Origin: an uncultured Tenacibaculum sp.
GTDB taxonomy: Bacteria; Bacteroidota; Bacteroidia; Flavobacteriales; Flavobacteriaceae
NCBI GenBank assembly: GCA_947496185.1
Contig: CANMCD010000001.1
Location: 283,792-347,791, forward strand
DNA length: 64,000 bases
Direction: 5' to 3'
The stretch's first letter is position 1; every line of letters starts with the position of its first letter. Shown here piece after piece: positions 62,676 to 64,000 of this stretch. A model generated the notes under the pieces. It was not told the origin of the DNA, ran no database searches, and worked only from the letters and a program-made list of their open reading frames with translations. The translations under genes were made by a program, and so were the position numbers.

Positions 62676-63989
62676 ATGAATTATACATACGATATTATCA
62701 TTATAGGTGGGGGAGCTATGGGGCTTTCTACCGCCTACCAGTTATCAAAAACAGATAAAAAGGTTTTGGTATTGGAACAATTTGGTTTTTTAAATAATAA
62801 AGGTAGTTCTGCTGGAGCATCAAGGCAATTTAGAGTTCAATATGCACAGAAATACATGGCTCAGCTTGCAGTTGATTCTATACCTTATTGGAATAGATTG
62901 GAAGAAGAAGCAAAGGAAACGCTAATAGATAGAGTAGGGTCATTGTGGTTTGGAGATCCTAATATAAGTTCTCAAGAAGGAGGAATAGGTGCTGCAATGA
63001 GAGTAATGAACGAATTGCAAATACCTTATACTCCTTTAAACGCAAAAGATATTGAAGCACGTTTTCCTTTTAAAAATATACCAGAACGTTATAATGGTTT
63101 TTTTCAAGAAGATGGTGGAATAATTAATTTGGAGGCAACGTTAAAAGCATTGTTCAATATTGCGGATAATGCTTCGAATGTAGATTTGAGAGAATACCAT
63201 GAAGTAACAGATATTATTTCAAAACCCAACGGAGAGATTGAAGTTTATAGTAGTCAAGAAAAGTTTATTGCAGAAAAATTAATTATTACCCCTGGTGCTT
63301 ATGTTAATGATATTCTCAAGCATTTCGGATTGTCGGTAAATGTTGATATATGGGAAATGTCGTCTGCATATTATAAGAAAAAAGAGGCTGTGAAGTTTCC
63401 CACATGGTTTGTTTTTCAGAAGCCGCAAAATACCAGTTTGTTTTATGGATTTCCTGAAGAAGACTGGGCAAATCCAGGTTACATAAGAGTGGCTCCAGAT
63501 ATTCCAGATAGGGTAATTAGAAACCCAAAAGAACGAACGAACGTTCCTAGTGAGAAAAGTTTAGAACTTAATTCAGCATGGGTTCGAGATCATATGGTAG
63601 GGTTAGAAGATACGCCCGAATATACTGCTACTTGTTTGATCAGTTTAAGTAATAATAACAAAGAGTTGTTGATAGATACCTTACCAGAATGGGTGCATAA
63701 TCATCAAAATATTATTGTTTATACAGGTGGTTGGGCTGCTAAATTCATTCCTTTATTAGGACAAATATTAGCAGAAAAGGCAATAACAGGAACTACAAAA
63801 TATGATTTAACTCCTTTTAAAATTGATTGGCCAGCCGTTAGGGGCGAGGTGAGTAATAGGTTTAAAACGTTGCCTGAAAAAAACTTAAAATTAGATGTCG
63901 CTGTTGTAGGAGCAGGGGCTTCAGGATTGTGGTTCCGAAGGTCGCCGGTTCGAGACCGGTCTTCCACCCAAAGCACAAAACCTCAGTAA
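62676..63989 (+). CDS. Sarcosine/N-methyltryptophan oxidase-like FAD enzyme, chimeric 3' end
   Basis: Residues 1-~390 form a DAO-type flavoenzyme: Rossmann I-I-I-G-G-G-A-M-G-L-S at residues 8-18, G-S-S-A-G-A-S-R-Q-F-R-V-Q-Y near 43 and Y-T-G-G-W-A-A-K-F near 349, like MSOX/MTOX enzymes that oxidise secondary amines. At ~403-415 a second Rossmann motif starts (D-V-A-V-V-G-A-G-A-S-G-L), so the native protein was probably a longer fusion with a second oxidoreductase domain. That domain is cut off after a dozen residues: from about 63924 the DNA is a tRNA-His 3' half, and the last ~20 codons are a meaningless read-through of it. See the tRNA entry. Confidence 0.8.
   Translation: MNYTYDIIIIGGGAMGLSTAYQLSKTDKKVLVLEQFGFLNNKGSSAGASRQFRVQYAQKYMAQLAVDSIPYWNRLEEEAKETLIDRVGSLWFGDPNISSQEGGIGAAMRVMNELQIPYTPLNAKDIEARFPFKNIPERYNGFFQEDGGIINLEATLKALFNIADNASNVDLREYHEVTDIISKPNGEIEVYSSQEKFIAEKLIITPGAYVNDILKHFGLSVNVDIWEMSSAYYKKKEAVKFPTWFVFQKPQNTSLFYGFPEEDWANPGYIRVAPDIPDRVIRNPKERTNVPSEKSLELNSAWVRDHMVGLEDTPEYTATCLISLSNNNKELLIDTLPEWVHNHQNIIVYTGGWAAKFIPLLGQILAEKAITGTTKYDLTPFKIDWPAVRGEVSNRFKTLPEKNLKLDVAVVGAGASGLWFRRSPVRDRSSTQSTKPQ
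63924..63968 (+). tRNA. 3' half of tRNA-His (anticodon GTG), truncated
   Basis: Anticodon loop TTGTGGT (63927-63933) with GTG at the right place, 3' anticodon stem TCCGA, variable loop AGGTC, T-arm GCCGG-TTCGAGA-CCGGT with full pairing, acceptor strand CTTCCAC and discriminator C73, a tRNA-His hallmark. CCA is not encoded. The 5' anticodon stem, D-arm and 5' acceptor are absent; the upstream DNA is oxidase coding sequence, and only GGA of the 5' stem matches. So it is half a gene joined at the anticodon loop. Confidence 0.85.
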
Positions 63990-64000
63990 ACACTGGGGTT
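63979..64000 (+). terminator. Hairpin behind the tRNA-His half, cut by the window edge
   Basis: AACCTCAGT/ACTGGGGTT nine-pair stem (one wobble) with an AAAC loop, eleven bases behind the tRNA end; the following T-run, if present, lies outside the window. Confidence 0.7.

Noticed and set aside
1-64000. CRISPR arrays, rRNA operons, complete IS elements, prophage genes
   Set aside because: No regularly spaced short repeats, rRNA sequence, transposase or phage structural genes were seen; the only mobile-like signals are the 160-bp palindromes and the tRNA-His junction.

Overview
The window looks like chromosome of an AT-rich, probably marine member of the Flavobacteriaceae (Bacteroidota). Grounds: type IX secretion (T9SS) cargo signals, SprB-type repeats, PorP/SprF and OmpA partners, a flavobacterial-style long LepB, the parA-parB-DUF5683-dapB-lepB-wbqC gene order, BshC (bacillithiol), BatA-type and DUF5683 proteins, promoters of the TTTG/TAnnTTTG type and almost no Shine-Dalgarno sequences. 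The genus cannot be decided from the sequence alone.

Layout. 1-4147: the end of a surface polysaccharide cluster (two glycosyltransferases, a UDP-GlcNAc 2-epimerase and a flippase), with three consecutive TTG starts. 4208-10596: two small membrane proteins flanking a 160-bp palindromic repeat, then a minus-strand housekeeping block (wbqC-like, lepB, dapB, DUF5683, parB, parA). 11106-19106: a small outer-membrane/lipoprotein pair, dnaN, an LpxR-like barrel, a tandem pair of PPK2 kinases, an ArsC-like phosphatase, an Smr protein and a cysteine desulfurase.

19402-52915: a 33-kb, almost wholly plus-strand accessory region of exported proteins. In order it holds a 1584-residue beta-rich protein, a 1067-residue multidomain protein with an acidic linker and an AT-rich distinct C-terminus, a tandem array of four near-identical two-TM proteins carrying poly-G tracts (one copy frame-shifted in the tract), two small secreted proteins, several lipoproteins including a lipocalin-like family, an FN3 protein, a 1684-residue SprB-repeat adhesin with a type A T9SS signal, a PKD lipoprotein, a large outer-membrane barrel, a second copy of the 160-bp repeat, and a type B T9SS module. 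In that module the cargo gene has no start and the PorP/SprF gene has an in-frame TAG, while the OmpA-family gene is intact. One M20 amidohydrolase on the minus strand interrupts the region.

53107-62472: ordinary metabolism and envelope genes (fatty acid hydroxylase, esterase, a dihydroorotase homologue lacking the HxH metal motif, a BatA protein, bshC, a duplicated NTF2-like lipoprotein, a Crp/Fnr regulator, a cupin lipoprotein and csaA). 62676-64000: an FAD oxidase gene whose reading frame runs directly into the 3' half of a tRNA-His gene. This is either a recombination junction at the anticodon loop or an assembly chimera.

The most interesting parts are the poly-G tandem array directly behind the 1067-residue exported protein, which looks like a phase-variable, possibly immunity-type, gene family; the decayed T9SS type B module; the paired 160-bp palindromic elements; and the tRNA-His junction.
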